Virus record (IMG/VR): IMGVR_UViG_3300042889_001346
Span: 1-44,541 of that record
Reading direction: 5' to 3' (one strand)
From: a virus
DNA length: 44,541 nucleotides
Made by a program: the position numbers and the translations under genes. Below, piece after piece: positions 44,283-44,541 of the stretch; the first letter of the stretch is position 1; the number at the start of each line of letters is the position of its first letter. The notes under the pieces were generated by a model. That model did no database searches. It saw nothing but the letters and a program-made list of their open reading frames with translations, and was not told the DNA's origin.

Positions 44283-44541
44283 ATGAATAATAAATTTACA
44301 TTCCACGTATTAGGACTTCCTCATACAATCACTAATAGAGAATTTGTAGCATGTGCTTATACACAAAAGGCTTGGAAATTCTGTAAGATGATGGGGGAAA
44401 GAGGGCATACTATCTACCATTACGGACATGAGGAGAGCGACGCTCCATATGCGGAAAACGTAACAGTTATCACCAATAAGGTATGGAAAAAAGTATACGG
44501 TACTCATGACTATAAATCTAAATTCTTTAAATATAATGTAG
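44283..44541 (+). CDS. Glycosyltransferase-like protein, 3'-truncated by the window edge
   Basis: 86 residues visible, frame open to the edge. The start FHVLGLPHTITNREFVACAY followed by KFCKMMGERGHTIYHYGHEE has the N-terminal Rossmann-like pattern of phage glycosyltransferases (HVLGLPHT, GH(x)4HYGHE). It may modify phage DNA or host surface sugars. Only the N-terminal lobe can be judged. Confidence 0.6.
   Translation, partial: MNNKFTFHVLGLPHTITNREFVACAYTQKAWKFCKMMGERGHTIYHYGHEESDAPYAENVTVITNKVWKKVYGTHDYKSKFFKYNV

Overview
The window is a piece of an AT-rich, almost entirely plus-strand genome of a large tailed bacteriophage with a contractile (myovirus-like) tail and a T4-type replication core. 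The host is most likely a member of the Bacteroidota, probably a gliding or flavobacterial type. Three things support this. Promoters read TTG-N20-TAnnTTWA, close to the Bacteroidota consensus TTTG...TAnnTTTG. One secreted protein ends in a type IX secretion (T9SS) sorting domain. Signal peptides end in the short ..FAQ/..YSQ style common in flavobacteria. Both window ends cut genes (tape measure protein on the left, a glycosyltransferase-like gene on the right).

Layout. 1-8.6 kb: tail module (tape measure, baseplate/tail-tube-end protein, gp53-like LysM wedge protein, a 935-aa hub protein ending in an M15 peptidase, a proline-hinged protein). 8.6-18 kb: DNA metabolism (compact family A polymerase, gp32-like SSB, UvsX, 5'-exonuclease, DnaB/gp41 helicase, NrdB, NrdA, membrane-anchored Holliday-junction-resolvase-like nuclease). 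18-25.2 kb: a secreted cluster (C-type lectin protein with a dockerin-like tail, a second dockerin-like/cohesin-like protein, a cohesin-like protein with a T9SS tail, Ala-rich repeat protein, CsgG-like lipoprotein-family protein, probable outer-membrane protein). 25.2-29.6 kb: small early genes including thioredoxin, a QueC-like protein without its zinc cysteines, a structured RNA with a tRNA-like 3' end, and an SGNH hydrolase lacking a normal start codon. 29.7-33.8 kb: about 26 tRNA genes that together cover all 20 amino acids, interrupted by an HNH endonuclease and small genes, with several structurally deviant tRNAs and many folded spacer RNAs. 33.9-44.5 kb: small early genes, a roughly 300-nt structured RNA, and an RNA-repair set (kinase, RNA ligase, cREC-like protein, two metallophosphoesterases), plus a GH73-like glucosaminidase and small membrane proteins.

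How it fits together. The tRNA array and the repair enzymes make sense as a pair: the phage brings its own tRNAs and the means to mend tRNAs cut by host anticodon nucleases. The secreted cluster would use the host's Sec and T9SS machinery to place lectin, cohesin and dockerin-like modules on the cell or virion surface. Fourteen promoter copies share an exactly 20-nt spacer. In several of them a terminator hairpin occupies that spacer, so one 30-nt element both ends one transcript and starts the next.

The most unusual content is (i) the lectin/dockerin/cohesin/T9SS cluster, (ii) the complete but structurally odd tRNA array with pseudoknot-like spacer RNAs, (iii) the composite terminator-promoters, and (iv) two longer structured RNAs at 28.2 and 35.3 kb. 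All function calls come from reading motifs by eye; no database search was run.
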